Below are positions 21,578-32,605 of a stretch of DNA of 64,000 nt, one piece after another (within the stretch, counting starts at the first letter, position 1; each line of letters starts with the position of its first letter). Below the pieces are notes generated by a model. The model made no database searches and was not told the DNA's origin. It was given only the letters and a program-made list of their open reading frames with translations. Location: positions 5,668,990-5,732,989 of the forward strand of contig NC_087387.1 in the NCBI RefSeq assembly GCF_963675165.1, given 5' to 3'. This DNA comes from Halichondria panicea (Eukaryota > Porifera > Demospongiae > Suberitida > Halichondriidae). A program made the position numbers and the translations under genes.

Positions 21578-22575
21578 ACTGTACGTACGTCTTACTTAGC
21601 TTTGTATGGTATACCCTAAACTTGTTTATAAAATTGCATGTCGTTTTCCTTGTTTTATGTTAAACTTTCATTAGACATTTTAGTCATAGGATTGTGTCCA
21701 GGACCTTTCATTTCTATTATGCGTATTAGTTCTCAGAGACATTCAAGACGTGAATACTAAATTGATGTGATATCGCTATAATCATTATTATTACAAAACA
21801 AAAGACAAAACAGGTCAATAACTAATGTATAAAGAGGAATAACTATAGATCTCCCTCTCCTCTCTAATCTATAATTATGCTCAAACCATGGCCAGAGGAG
21901 GTACACATCTTTCAAACGCTCTATGCAAGTTTGTAGTATTTTATCTAGTAACTATATGATTCAAGTCCATTTGTGACTTCAATTGAGTGGTCCGGCCGCC
22001 GCAACGTTAGTCTAAATAATATGCATAACATTAGCTCTGGAATTATAACCATAGTATAGCCTCGGAAACAAGCATATCAAGTTTTACAGTGATAGGAGGT
22101 CGACCGACAATAATAATAAGGGTATATATGTAGAGTGTGTGACAAAGCTAAATGCATGGATTCAGTAATGTCAAAAACACGTACGACCAGATAATAGAAT
22201 TACATTCATACCTTGTTCTTCCACTGCTGCTATCTCTTGTGAAGTAGCTGTGAATATTTTACACAAAATAATCCATGTTTAATAATTATATGCTCTATAC
22301 TTAAGACAACTTACAGCAGGCCGTCCTGGTACATTCTGCAGATGCACCTGTACGAGTTTTACGACATGTGCTGCACAAAATAGAAGTGTATACAACTAGT
22401 ATTCTATCCTCCTGCATAATTTTGTTCACTGTACCATATATTGCAACGATCTTTGAACAGTTCTCCAATCTTGTAACTAACACCATTTAGGAGACATGAA
22501 TCTGATACTGGAAAATAATGTGATATATAAACTTATCACAGATTAATTAGTAGAATATCTGACACATGCATGTGC

Positions 22576-22639
22576 TAGTCTCGAATACCCGCCTCAACCT
22601 AAAAGCTTGATTTTAGGTTGAGGCGGGTATTCGAGATTA
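22576..22639. mobile_element. TAGTCTCG-family foldback MITE (64 bp) in an intron, 9-bp target duplication
   Basis: The left arm TAGTCTCGAATACCCGCC and its inverted right arm (GGCGGGTATTCGAGATTA) surround AAGCTTG. TGCATGTGC flanks both sides (22567-22575, 22640-22648). The block II equivalent near 41042-41055 has a single copy and no insert, a clean empty site. Same architecture as 50344-50406. Confidence 0.95.
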
Positions 22640-22741
22640 TGCATGTGCATGGCAACTGTATAGTTACTTACAGCATAACCCCTTGAAGCACTCTGCGTAC
22701 CCACCACGGCATATGCTGTATAAAGTGTACATTTATAATAC

Positions 22742-22944
22742 CTTAAGGTGACATATTTTCGCGTGTATTAATTTCTGCTATTTCTGCGAATGAGAGTAAA
22801 ATCGCAAAAATTAGTACTCGCAAATAATGGCCGCCCTCTTGTTTAATGTATCCAGATTGACAATTTCGCAAAAAATTATACCGCAAAATGTACAAAACTG
22901 TAAAAACGCAAACAAATCTACCTGTGAAAATATGTCACCTTAAG
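22742..22944. mobile_element. CTTAAGGTGACATA-family MITE, block I only
   Basis: TIRs CTTAAGGTGACATATTTTC / GAAAATATGTCACCTTAAG. The interior (TTCTGCGAATGAGAG, TCGCAAAAAT) is shared with a decayed relative near 59282-59480. It is absent from the same intron in block II. Confidence 0.85.
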
Positions 22945-24222
22945 ATAATTGTTTCACACATGAGCATGCACTGTACCATATTTCGCATCCGTCTTTGTAA
23001 AGGTCTCCAGGATTGTAACGCTTACCATTTGCAACACATTCTTTAGCTGCTTGGAAAATAACGCTACAGTAAACTATCACAGAATAGGACAAAAAGTAGA
23101 TAATTATAGCTATACTTGCATTCATTTGCATGGGTGATAGATATAGCTCTATAATTATACTTACGGCAGATTGTCTTGGTGCAAGATGGATTCCCTCCCT
23201 CAAGACATATGCTGCAATACATTACAATAATTATTATCTTTCACACCGAGTGACACTGTTATACCATTTATTGCATTCATCCTTGAAATAGTCTCCAACC
23301 TTAAGTCTTGTAAGTCACGCCATTTACAACACATTCCTTTTCAGCTGGTTGAAAGATAATGCAAAGATAAAGTATCTCTGATTCGCAATATGTAACTATA
23401 CTTACGACAGGAAGTCTTGATGCAAGTTATGGCCCCACCCTCAACACACGTGCTGTTCATAATAAAAGTATATAAATGTACTATACAATAATTAGTTTCT
23501 ATACCATTAATTTTTTGCAACGGCCTTCCATATTGTCTTCGAAACTTTCGCCAATTTTGTAAGTCACACCATTTTGTTGACATACATCATCTTCAGCTGC
23601 TTGAAAACAATGAAACTGTAAACTATTCCGTGCATGCAGATTCACAATAAAAGCTCGACATAATTACAGATTATGACAGATATTATGAATTATTACTACT
23701 TTACCTACAGCACGTCAACTTTGTGCAGACTGCAACCCCATTCTCCACACACGTGCTGCTCGTGATAAAAGTGTACATTTAAAATACAACAGTAAACGGT
23801 CTCTCACACTGTACCATGAATTGCATCGGTCTTTAAATTCCTGTCCCACCTTGTAAAGCACACCATTTACGATACATGGTTCTAGAACTGAAAAAAGCAT
23901 AATTTTTTAGAGAGTGTATAGAAGTATAAACAGTGCTACAATAATTACAAGTGAGCTAATAAATACATATACATACATACATTCAATGATTATTACATCG
24001 TCCTGGCTATGAACCTATATCCCCCCCACCGTGTATATTGAGCAACAACATGCAATTGAGTGATGATTGAGACACTTCTTACTTTCATCCCATTGCGCAG
24101 ACACCATGGCTGCCATAGCGATGACAGTAAATAGTAGAATTAAATTCTTCATCTTCGTTTTAGCTTCAGTTCAGAAAGTTTTGCGAGGTAACCTGGACTA
24201 TGCGTATTGTAGAGTGATTGCA

Positions 24223-24234
24223 GCTTATATAGCC
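24223..24234 (-). promoter_or_regulatory. TATA-box region of the block I pacifastin-like gene
   Basis: On the minus strand this reads GGCTATATAAGC, about 70 bp before the start codon. The same element, with a downstream GTTACC..CGCAAAAC-like box, precedes the genes starting at 42417 and 54766. Confidence 0.55.
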
Positions 24235-24239
24235 AGTTG

Positions 24240-26140
24240 TACACAATATATGGAATGTTTCATCCATCACATTGCCTTGGTAACAGAGTGGAGGTATCGA
24301 TATTTCTCATTACCTTTGATCCCAATTCCCAGACACCATCGCCATATGCACCTGTGAATTTAAACGTTCTGTTAATCCTTTTTTTGGAACTTAACTGAAA
24401 CCATAATTATGCATGAGACTTCTAGTTAAGTAACATTGCAGCTATAATTATAATAGAAGGATTGGTCGCCTAGCAACACAGTGGACCCTAGCTGGAGCAT
24501 GGAGTTAGTGGAGAGCTACCGTATATTGAGGGTCATTGTCAATATTTCATAGATTTTGCGGATTAAAAAAAACACGCAAAATGCAAAAATGCATGTTTAA
24601 TGGGCTAAAAAAGATATCCTGTAAAAATAGCAACCTTCGAAGATTACCCGCTATAATTATATGGTAGCTATAGCGAATATAGACATGGTATATCGGTATG
24701 CATGTAGTCATTGCATGTGCATGTGTGCTGTAATTATGCAACCTTTGTTTTTCTATTCACTATAATACATGTACATTGTATATATAGGGTGTTATATTAT
24801 AACTAACAGGCCACCATGAAGGATAGTGTCAAGCACTGCACGCACAGCTGCTCAGACAAGGGGACATGATACACTCGACCACACACCAAGCCAATCATTG
24901 ATCTAAGCATTCCGTGGATATTTTAAAAGGTTTTATCATTCAAAGGCAATCTCAAGTTACACAGCTATACACAGAGTGCACGTAGCATATAATAATGATA
25001 GACTTTTTAGAAGACTGCTATAGATACCACACATGCAGATGCATGTGGTTGAAACATTTAGCAATACATTTGATCCTAAGTGCTGTATACTTCTCACGTG
25101 TTGCAACAACTCTCCCATTGAAGGAACCAGATTTCAATTGACTGCCATGCAAGGTCAGCATCTGCAATCAGTAACTTGCTCTGCAGAGGAGGCAGTAACC
25201 CTCTATAGTAACACAATGAGTCGGGTACAGGGGAGGGTAGCAATAATACGATTAATCCGCCACCGTCAACCATATAGCGTCTCTCCACCTGACACAGGAC
25301 TATCACATGTAACACACCACTTCTCTGTCGTCGTTTACCTATTATTATAGTGGTTCATTTCAATTGGCTCAAATCATGCCCGGCACATATTCATCTCTTG
25401 CATGCAGCTATAGTAACTCAATCTATCGGCATTCCCACCTCTCCATGCAGGTATACCAATCTTAACAGATGATGATTTGATTACCCCCTGCATACATGCT
25501 TCATGATATCCACGTCACACTCTCAACCCTCCACAACCACACACACCCATTAAAGTCCTGGACGGATTTCTTATCTGCATGAGGGGAGGAGCTGTGTAAT
25601 GAAGGCACTATTAACTCACCCAAGAATTAGTTAAGATTCTATATGAATTTTTGTCGATCTTAGAGACTAACAATGTTGTTGTGTTTTGTAAAACCATGCT
25701 TGTTGTAATACAAAACGTCAATTTGTCTGCACATCGACCTCGATTATCGTACCAGCTAAACTTATGCTATACACCAAAACTCCGGCCCTGTATATAATGA
25801 TATGAAAACTCAAATGCTAGCGTAATTATTGACATTGGCCTATATAGCGTGACGAGGACATAGTCAAGCAATGCCAGAAAAGAACAAAGCATTTAAATGA
25901 AGCATGTGCATGTGCATGTTTGAATCATAAACTGCTTCTGATTGGTTGCGTACAATTTTATAGGAAATACAAATAGTAGCCTATAATTATTTTATACACC
26001 TTAATTATTTTGTATATAGATCATGGGGACAAAGCATGTTATTGAAAGCAGAAACGGCTGTATACATATTAATATGCCAACGTTTATCGGTATCGCTTGT
26101 CACATGCATAAAATCAAATTTAGGAAGCAAGTCAATTCCT
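24240..26140. other. Intergenic spacer duplicated in block II
   Basis: AT-rich sequence matching about 42500-44590, with scattered TAATTATA palindromes and small indels. The open frames here (for example around 25033-25350) are not matched by plausible codons in the twin. I see no gene. Confidence 0.5.
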
Positions 26141-26146
26141 TTCATA

Positions 26147-26318
26147 CCGTATAGTGCGAAATTTTGAGGGGCTTAATTTTCACTGTTCGTGGGTTGGTAA
26201 TCCTACACGAAAATTATGCTATAACCGTGCAAGGATTAAAGGCGTGGCCTTGAAATGTTTACAAAATGCTTTTAGAGGCCATTCCACGAAACTTAAATGC
26301 CTCGAACATTTCGCGCTA
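26147..26318. mobile_element. MITE with CCGTATAGTGCGAAATTTT terminus
   Basis: The left end CCGTATAGTGCGAAATTTT and right end CATTTCGCGCTA are imperfect inverted repeats flanked by TA. The same element is at 44594-44765, so it predates the duplication. The ORF crossing it is accidental. Confidence 0.65.
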
Positions 26319-26540
26319 TACAAATATTACTTAGACACAGACCATCTTCAGTTAGTCAAGCTTACAACCTATACACAATTGCAATATTGCATGCATGAAG
26401 TAAATTGCTCATTGTGCATGGAAACCGTTACTAATAGTTATCACATAAATACATTCCCTTTAGCTGCTGCCATCTCATTCAGAATAACTGTATAACTATT
26501 TGCCTGTTTAAATCATTAACATACACTCAACATACTGTTA

Positions 26541-26698
26541 CCCCAGCAGCCCATCTTGGAACAAGCTGCCCTGCCACCCTCATGACACCATCCTGGTACA
26601 AGCTGCCCTGCCACCCTCATGACACCATCCTGGTAGGTACAAGCTGTCCTGCCACACTCATGACACCATCCTGGCACAAGCTGCCCTGCCACCCTCAG
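26541..26698. repeat. 37-bp minisatellite derived from a pacifastin-like exon, block I (about 4 units)
   Basis: Units containing CTGCCCTGCCACCCTCATG and CCATCCTGGTACAAG. On the minus strand each unit reads as the second-half exon of a pacifastin-like domain (C-HEGGRAACTKM). In this block the source exon is gone and the array abuts pmpL debris at 26699. Confidence 0.88.
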
Positions 26699-26892
26699 TG
26701 GAGAATGTAAAGAAGAACTCAGTCTTATGTTAGCTACGTCAAGATGTACACAATGCTCTGATCTTTACATTCTTCTACTAATACCATTTGCGCTGGCTGG
26801 TATATTGCTAGTTGCTTTAATTGTTTTGCTAAACATTACTATAGCAACTGGAAAGATTCATGGCCTCATTTTCTATGCCAATATACTAGCAA
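26699..26892 (+). pseudogene. pmpL fragment: collar and first membrane segment
   Basis: Starts inside the collar (GGAGAATGTAAAGAAG, matching SGVLCGEC...), continues through LATSRCTQCSDLYILLL, the first membrane segment and the TIATGKIHGLIFYANILA loop, then stops abruptly at an unrelated sequence. The frame is open, but neither a start nor the rest of the gene is present. Confidence 0.85.
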
Positions 26893-27284
26893 AGAGAAAA
26901 ATCTTGACTGTTATAGTCAGGTATGCAGGGCTGTTGTTTGATTCCTAACGAGACACAGACGTACCAATCGAGATCCACACGATAGACTATAGAGATTTGC
27001 GGTACTATAAGACTATGCTTTGCTTTGCTTGTATAGTGGTAGCAGTTTTACCTTATAAGGTAATATTATAGCCTGCTGTACACATAATTATAACCACATA
27101 ATTAAAAAGCACGATTTTCTTGATAAAGTTAAATTGCATGGGTACAAAAAAACGATGTGTGGTTTCATGCAAAGTGTGTGAATATTGTGGCAAGTGAAAA
27201 CCACACATCAGTACATGTATATATGAGCTATAGTGTCCGTGCACTGCAGCAGTTCAGACAAAGGAGTACGAAATATAGAAAGAC

Positions 27285-27360
27285 CTAGACCTGTTATCTG
27301 GTGGAAAAAATCTCACCTTATATACATCTACCTAGATTATGTGCTAACTGAGCAGTCTAC
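27285..27360 (+). pseudogene. Short pmpL N-terminal relic
   Basis: CCTGTTATCTGGTGGA and ATGTGCTAACTGAGCAG match the pmpL segment at 35399-35465. About 75 bp, degenerate, with unrelated DNA on both sides. Confidence 0.65.
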
Positions 27361-27729
27361 ACAAATCCGCCAAAAATTAATTAGTGTCCTAAAATCAGAT
27401 AACAATCTGAAAACGCTAAACTTACTACCCGTAATCAAAAAACAATTCCAACTCAGAGCTGAGACTACTACAAACTAGTCAACAAGTCAGTTAAAGTTTA
27501 CTTTCAAAAGAGATAAGAGCATAACAGCAACTGACATTTTTTAGATCAAAAACTAAGAGCAGAGACCCTAGGTGGAGTTTCAGTACAAAGATGAGGCCCA
27601 AACCACAATTCAAAGAGTGGAAAAGAACTCGGACTATGATGCAATACAACATACTACTAATTAAGCCGGAATTAAGAGTGGATGAACATCAGCAAACATA
27701 ATTATAAACACAGTTATTGATTTCATAAC

Positions 27730-27940
27730 TTCTCACATGTACATACAACCGACCAGAACGAAAGTCCTGCTGTAGTCAGATTCCATACAGAATACAGAAT
27801 TGGTGTGACACGTTTCTGAATGATTATCAGTAAACATGCACTTGGGTTTCGTTGGAAGTTTGCACCACAAAATTCACATCAAGATTTGATTATTGATGGT
27901 GCCCATGGTGTCTATACAATGTGGGGCTTCATGTTTTTAC
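27730..27940 (+). pseudogene. Relic of pmpL N-terminal region, block II twin
   Basis: Matches the block I relic at 10515-10720 and the same part of the intact gene (CATAACTTCTCACATGTACA, TTGATTATTGATGGTGCCCA). Frame broken. Confidence 0.78.
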
Positions 27941-28446
27941 ACATAAGCTTCCAACATAATACTTCACTGGACCCTTATCTCTTGGTTACCATGGGAAACC
28001 ACGTGCAGGGGCAGTACTATGCCTACCCATAGATAATCTATGGTCTACCTCAAATTGAATAGGTCAGACAACAATAACAGATGGCCATGCCATGTGGTTA
28101 TGTTGCTTAACTGATTTCCAACTCAGTCCCCTAAATGCATGGGAATGTGGCGATCACTAAACCACAGATGCACAACTGACTTGAACAGTTCCAAGAATAG
28201 ATTAATTGTCTCAAAACAGCAGTGAATCAGAAGAGCTAGTGCAGCATCCATTTTAGAGTTGAAAGATCTATAATATCTATATAGGGTATTATATGCAATG
28301 TCTTACTATACATTCATAATCATACATTCACTGCAGGGAATTACTATAATGTCTTTGAGTATACCCCAATATTTAATCAGTATAGGTCAGACAACAATAA
28401 CAGATGGCCATGCCATGTGGTTATGTTGTTGAACTGGCTTTATATG

Positions 28447-29105
28447 CAGTGGTTTTCCATACCTTTGCAGGCTATACTCCAAGAGCACTGCAACCACAAT
28501 GTAGTGAATAGCCGCTAAATGTTCCAGGTGTCTCATATTTTGTCTGACTGAAGTGATGGTAGCTCTGATGGTAGCTCAGCTAACTTGTTGCTTGGTTCAT
28601 TGTGACAAAATGATATGAGCTAAAACTTGTATGTATAGCTATAGGGAGCGGAGGGCCTATATTTACTAGGCTCAAAATTGGATATTTCCGAAAGCAGCTT
28701 GTTGACCTCAAGCATTATAATTATAGAAGGAGTGTTGTGAAAGTATAGTAGTAACCCCTTGAGTTGTGTGAAAAAGCCAGTATTTTACCCATCATTGATT
28801 TTTTGTGATGTGTGGGTGGACTAAAATAACACAGACAGGTAATATAATTATTTGGCGAGTGAGCTATTAGAATTTGGCGATTTTTAATTTGACGTCTTAG
28901 GCTACTACAGCAATTAGGTCCACTAATTTGGCAGTTTTGAAAGTGCCAAATGAAAACCAGTTACAGTTTGCATTTTGCAGGCCATAGCAAGTAATTTTGT
29001 TGGCCTGTTACTAACAATCATAACAGAAGCCAACCTATATTTATTTACTACATTGTGGTTGCAGTGCTCTTGCAGTATAGCCTGCAAAGGTAAGGAAAAC
29101 CACTG
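28447..29105. mobile_element. 659-bp element with about 60-bp TIRs, block II only
   Basis: The left TIR starts CAGTGGTTTTCCATACCTTT and the right TIR is its inverted near-copy (GGAAAACCACTG). TATATG occurs on both sides (28441-28446, 29106-29111). Block I at about 11293 reads CTCTATATGATTTCC with no insert. No ORF of note. Confidence 0.88.
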
Positions 29106-29659
29106 TATATGATTTCCAAATTCCCCTAAGTGCATGGGAAATGTGGCAATCACTAATTAAGACACTAGACAGTTCCTAGAATAGTACATGACTGTAGTCT
29201 TTGCAAAGCAGAACAGCAGTGAATCAGAAGAGCTAGTGCAGCATCCATTTACAGTGAGTTGAAAGTAATCATTGCAATCTAATGTCTTACTATAATTATA
29301 TAATGATCATTGGACCAAAGTCAACTTGAATTTAGCATGGTGGTACCACAGAATCTGGTACATAAGAAATTAACTTTTGGCTATCAGCTCAGCTTTCAGC
29401 TATGTCAGCTTTTGGTCAGTACAGTGAATCAAAATGGCTAAGTTAATTAAGACCAGATCGAGGAGGTTGCAATTGGTTCCCACGATTAATTAAGATTCAC
29501 GTGAGCTTATGTTTTCTATGTAAAACTCCAGAAGAGGTCCGACAGGCGAGGTGCATCAAGCAATTAGCCTCTGATTGCACTCAGCAAAAACATATATATA
29601 TGATGTGGGCGGATAATTATTGCTCAATCAAAGGCTAATTGCTTGAGCTGCACCGCGCC

Positions 29660-29705
29660 TAGCCTCGATTCCAGGCCGCTTTTAATTGGCCTGGAATTGA
29701 GGCTA
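29660..29705. mobile_element. 46-bp TAGCCTCG-family MITE, block II twin of 11821-11866
   Basis: Same element and same CACCGCGCC duplications (29651-29659, 29706-29714), with two C-to-T type changes since the duplication. Confidence 0.92.
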
Positions 29706-30309
29706 CACCGCGCCTGTCGTACTACCTCCTCTGGTAAAACTCCAAATCGCTGAGTCAGCACTTTTTATCTACTTCCATTCTAGCTCGTTTATCTCTCTTG
29801 TATAACATTTCCTGTTAGTTTATGAGTTGTAGTAGTTTAACGCTATGATTGCTATACCTGCTACATCAAGACAGGAGCCAAAGAAGTGCAGCAACAACTC
29901 AATGTTTGTGGTTTCTGGCTCATTGCTTCTAGTACGACTACGCTACTCACTTTCTAGTGTCACTGAGCATTTTTAGCATCATTTACTACTTAGAGAGCTA
30001 CAATCATCTGCAGTATGTTAGCTTTGCTATAGAATAGCCACTTTTCTCCGTAAGTTTCCGTATATTTTCACCGTGTACAAACATTCCTCCGTAAAACGTC
30101 ATGAGTCATGACCAACCTCCTCTGATTTAGGACAGTGATTATAGAACCTGGTGACTATATATGCTCGATTAGAGGCCGCTCTTGTATAAAGGCCGCTCTC
30201 AAATAGTAGCCTCCTTTGCTAGTGAAATGTAACATTTAGTAGCCGCTCTCAAATAGTAGCCTCAGTGAACTTTAACTCTAGCATTTTTCTGCACGTGGCA
30301 GCCAAAAAA

Positions 30310-30455
30310 TTATGTATAGGATATACCACACCTATATAAGAAGAATATGCACCTATATATACCGTGGTTACTCTGAGGCGTAGCCGAGGGGTATGTAACC
30401 ATGGTAGAGGGTACATATTCTCCGAGTAGGTGTGGCATATCTTACTTATACCACG
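30310..30455. repeat. Foldback element, twin of 12583-12737
   Basis: Arms ATACCACACCTATATAAG and TAGGTGTGGCATATC. The core is partly deleted relative to block I. Confidence 0.7.
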
Positions 30456-30958
30456 TGACCGCAGCATTATAAACGGAACCTCCCCTAGCAACAATTCAAT
30501 CTACGATGCAGAGACTATGCCGGATTTTACAGTCGTTAAAGAGCTAGTAGAGCAACACGTCGACTCCTACAGATGCTCAGAAGCTTCCATGGTCCAAGCG
30601 TTGACCATTCGACGTCCCTCACTGGAGTTGCAAGCTCTTTTTGGATAAAATGTATCTCAAACCCCACCCACGGACTCATGGAGGCTTAGCCATCTTGTTG
30701 GAGACCAGCTTCCGTGCCTCTGCCGTCGCTTTGAGTCTTGGTATCGTCAAACATGGCTCCTTTCTCTTTGCTTACTTTCTTGAGCAAAAGAAAAAACATT
30801 AGAGAAAACTTGAAAACGGTGCATGCCTGGGGCTGTATGATATTTTTCTATATATCCTACACAGCTGTTGACCAATGAGATCAATAATTAGTGGTGACGT
30901 AAGTGTGGTATAATACTACATCAGCTATAGGTACATGTACGTAGGTACTAGGTACAGT

Positions 30959-32020
30959 CAGTGGCGTAGCCAGGGGGTGGCAAAGGGGGCAAATTCCCCC
31001 CCTTTTTCTGGGTCTCTACTGCTCTGCTCAAGTTATTGTATCTGATTATCTTGCTGAGCACTCCCTTTCTTCGGAATCTTGCTGCAGTTAGCTAGCTAGT
31101 ATAGGCAAGCAAAACAATTTACAGTGGAACCTCTGTTAACAACCACCTCCGAATAAAGGCCAATTGCTATATAACGGCCAGGCACCCAGGTTCAAAATGA
31201 ACAGTTTGTGTACAAAACAACCTCTCAACAAAGGCCACCTCTGTATAAAGGCCAAAACATTGTTCCCCAAAGGTGTCCGTTATAGAGGTGTTCCACTGTA
31301 GTCTCTAAACTGTGAGCTATTCTGGTCTAAATCTATAGACGTAGACAGTTCTTGTTCTTTGCTAAACCAGAGATAAAGTAAGGAAAGGGATTGGCAACGG
31401 TCGAAAAAATGTGACTATCCGTGATGCGCTACGTCATCGACTTTTTTTCATCTTTTGTAGCCTCCATTTATAGCTAAAAGTAAAAAAAAAACATGCTTAA
31501 GAAAACTGATCAAAATCAAGAATTTATGCAGCCTAGTAGTCAACGGAGACACAACAAAACAAGATGTGTAGGTAAAACATCATAGGCTTACTTACAGCAG
31601 TGCTTCTTAAAAGGGGCACAAACTAATATAACACTTTCTCGTCTTTTACAGCCTCCATTTTAGTATTTTTGGTTATAAATGTAAAAAACATACAAAAGAG
31701 ATTAACTAAAAGTAATATTACTTCGTTTCGCGGGCGTTGTGCCGGGAAATAATGTGCATCAAGGATGGTTGAGAGGAAATCAATATGAAATCAATGTGAA
31801 TGATCACGTGAGTTACTCCCGTTGCCAATCCCTCTATTACTCTATCTCTGGCTAAACGTACTAGCTTCTTCTATGCAAATAAAACATCAGGCCACACCTA
31901 ACTAATAGAGAAGTCAATTATGACGTCATAATTAAGAGGCGTGGCTTCCGGTCAAAATTTCGGCGCTGCGCAGCTGGTAAATTTTGCCCCCTCTTCCAAA
32001 AAATCCTGGCTACGCTCCTG
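30959..32020. mobile_element. hAT-like non-autonomous element, twin of 13256-14731
   Basis: The ends are CAGTGGCGTAGCCAGG and (inverted) CAGGAGCGTAGCCAGG. This copy lacks the nested 607-bp element but holds a pogo-like MITE at 31122-31298. Confidence 0.65.
31122..31298. mobile_element. 177-bp pogo/Tigger-like MITE, TA duplication, block II only
   Basis: Ends CAGTGGAACCTCTGTTAAC and AGAGGTGTTCCACTG, flanked by TA. Internal AAAGGCCA repeats. Block I at about 14019-14023 has the single TA empty site (CGATTTAGTCTC). CAGTGGAACCTCT-type ends are typical of pogo-like elements. Confidence 0.88.
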
Positions 32021-32605
32021 TACAGGTAGCAGCTTGTTAGTGCTTCACAAAGACTTTCTCATGGCAGAGATCAAGTTTTTATGCAGGTGAAAAGAACTTT
32101 TGATGACAAACTAAAGGTTGTTGAATTAGCTAGAGCTATTAATAAATGCCTTGAACAGGCCTCTCACTGGATTGTAGCCTCAAAATGAAACATTTAGTAG
32201 CCACGGCTCCTGATCAAATAACGGTATTTGAAATTAGCATTTGGCTATCAGCTCAGCTTTCAGCTAGCTACATCAGCTTTTTTGGCCTGATGGAGTGGAC
32301 ATGGTACATGTACTAGGTATAGAATAAGATTGTTGTTAAGATCTATACGCTTACAAGTATATACTAGGCGAGTGATGGAGCACGAACGTAAAACAGTATA
32401 TTTGTATAATTATAGTTTACAGCTTCTTGCAGCTACCAATAGCTATCTCTAGTATAAAGCTAACTACTAAGTAGAATAGCAACCTTCTACGAATAGATTT
32501 TGCTATTCCTGATTCTGGAGATTGCAATAGCCTTCAATGTACTGGTAAGCAAAACTAACCTCAGTTGTAGATCCTAGTCTGTGGAATTTGTTAGCATATA
32601 GTTAT

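Larger units (their letters stand above)
22007..24152 (-). pseudogene. Five-domain pacifastin-like secreted inhibitor, block I copy, frame-broken
   Basis: Exon 1 (24083-24152) encodes the signal peptide MKNLILLFTVIAMAAMVSA plus QWDE and ends in phase 1. Exon pairs follow: a first half (C-x-x-NG-x-x-Y-x-x-G-x-x-F-K-D-x-CN, for example 23815-23887) ending TG|GTACAG, and a second half (C-x-C-x-x-x-G-x-x-x-CT-x-x-x-C, for example 23709-23755). The split TG+C codon makes the fourth Cys. Against block II this copy has a 4-nt TTAA insertion at the end of exon 4 (near 23510) and a 7-nt insertion in exon 6 (near 23301), both frameshifting. Exon 9 is intact here. Two MITEs sit in introns (22576-22639, 22742-22944). 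The gene ends tail-to-tail with pmpL, 430 bp away. It may be dead, or may make a shortened product. Confidence 0.75.
10411..26698. repeat. Segmental duplication block I (paired with 27637-45340)
   Basis: From GATGCAATACAACATA onward the sequence runs in parallel with 27637 onward, in the same orientation. Order: pmpL relic, hAT-like element, spacer, intact pmpL gene, pacifastin-like gene, spacer, exon-derived minisatellite. Most of the length reads as near-identical sequence with scattered substitutions and small indels. Block I alone carries insertions at 11999-12204, 13302-13908, 15471-16536, 22576-22639 and 22742-22944. I did not compute percent identity. Confidence 0.92.
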
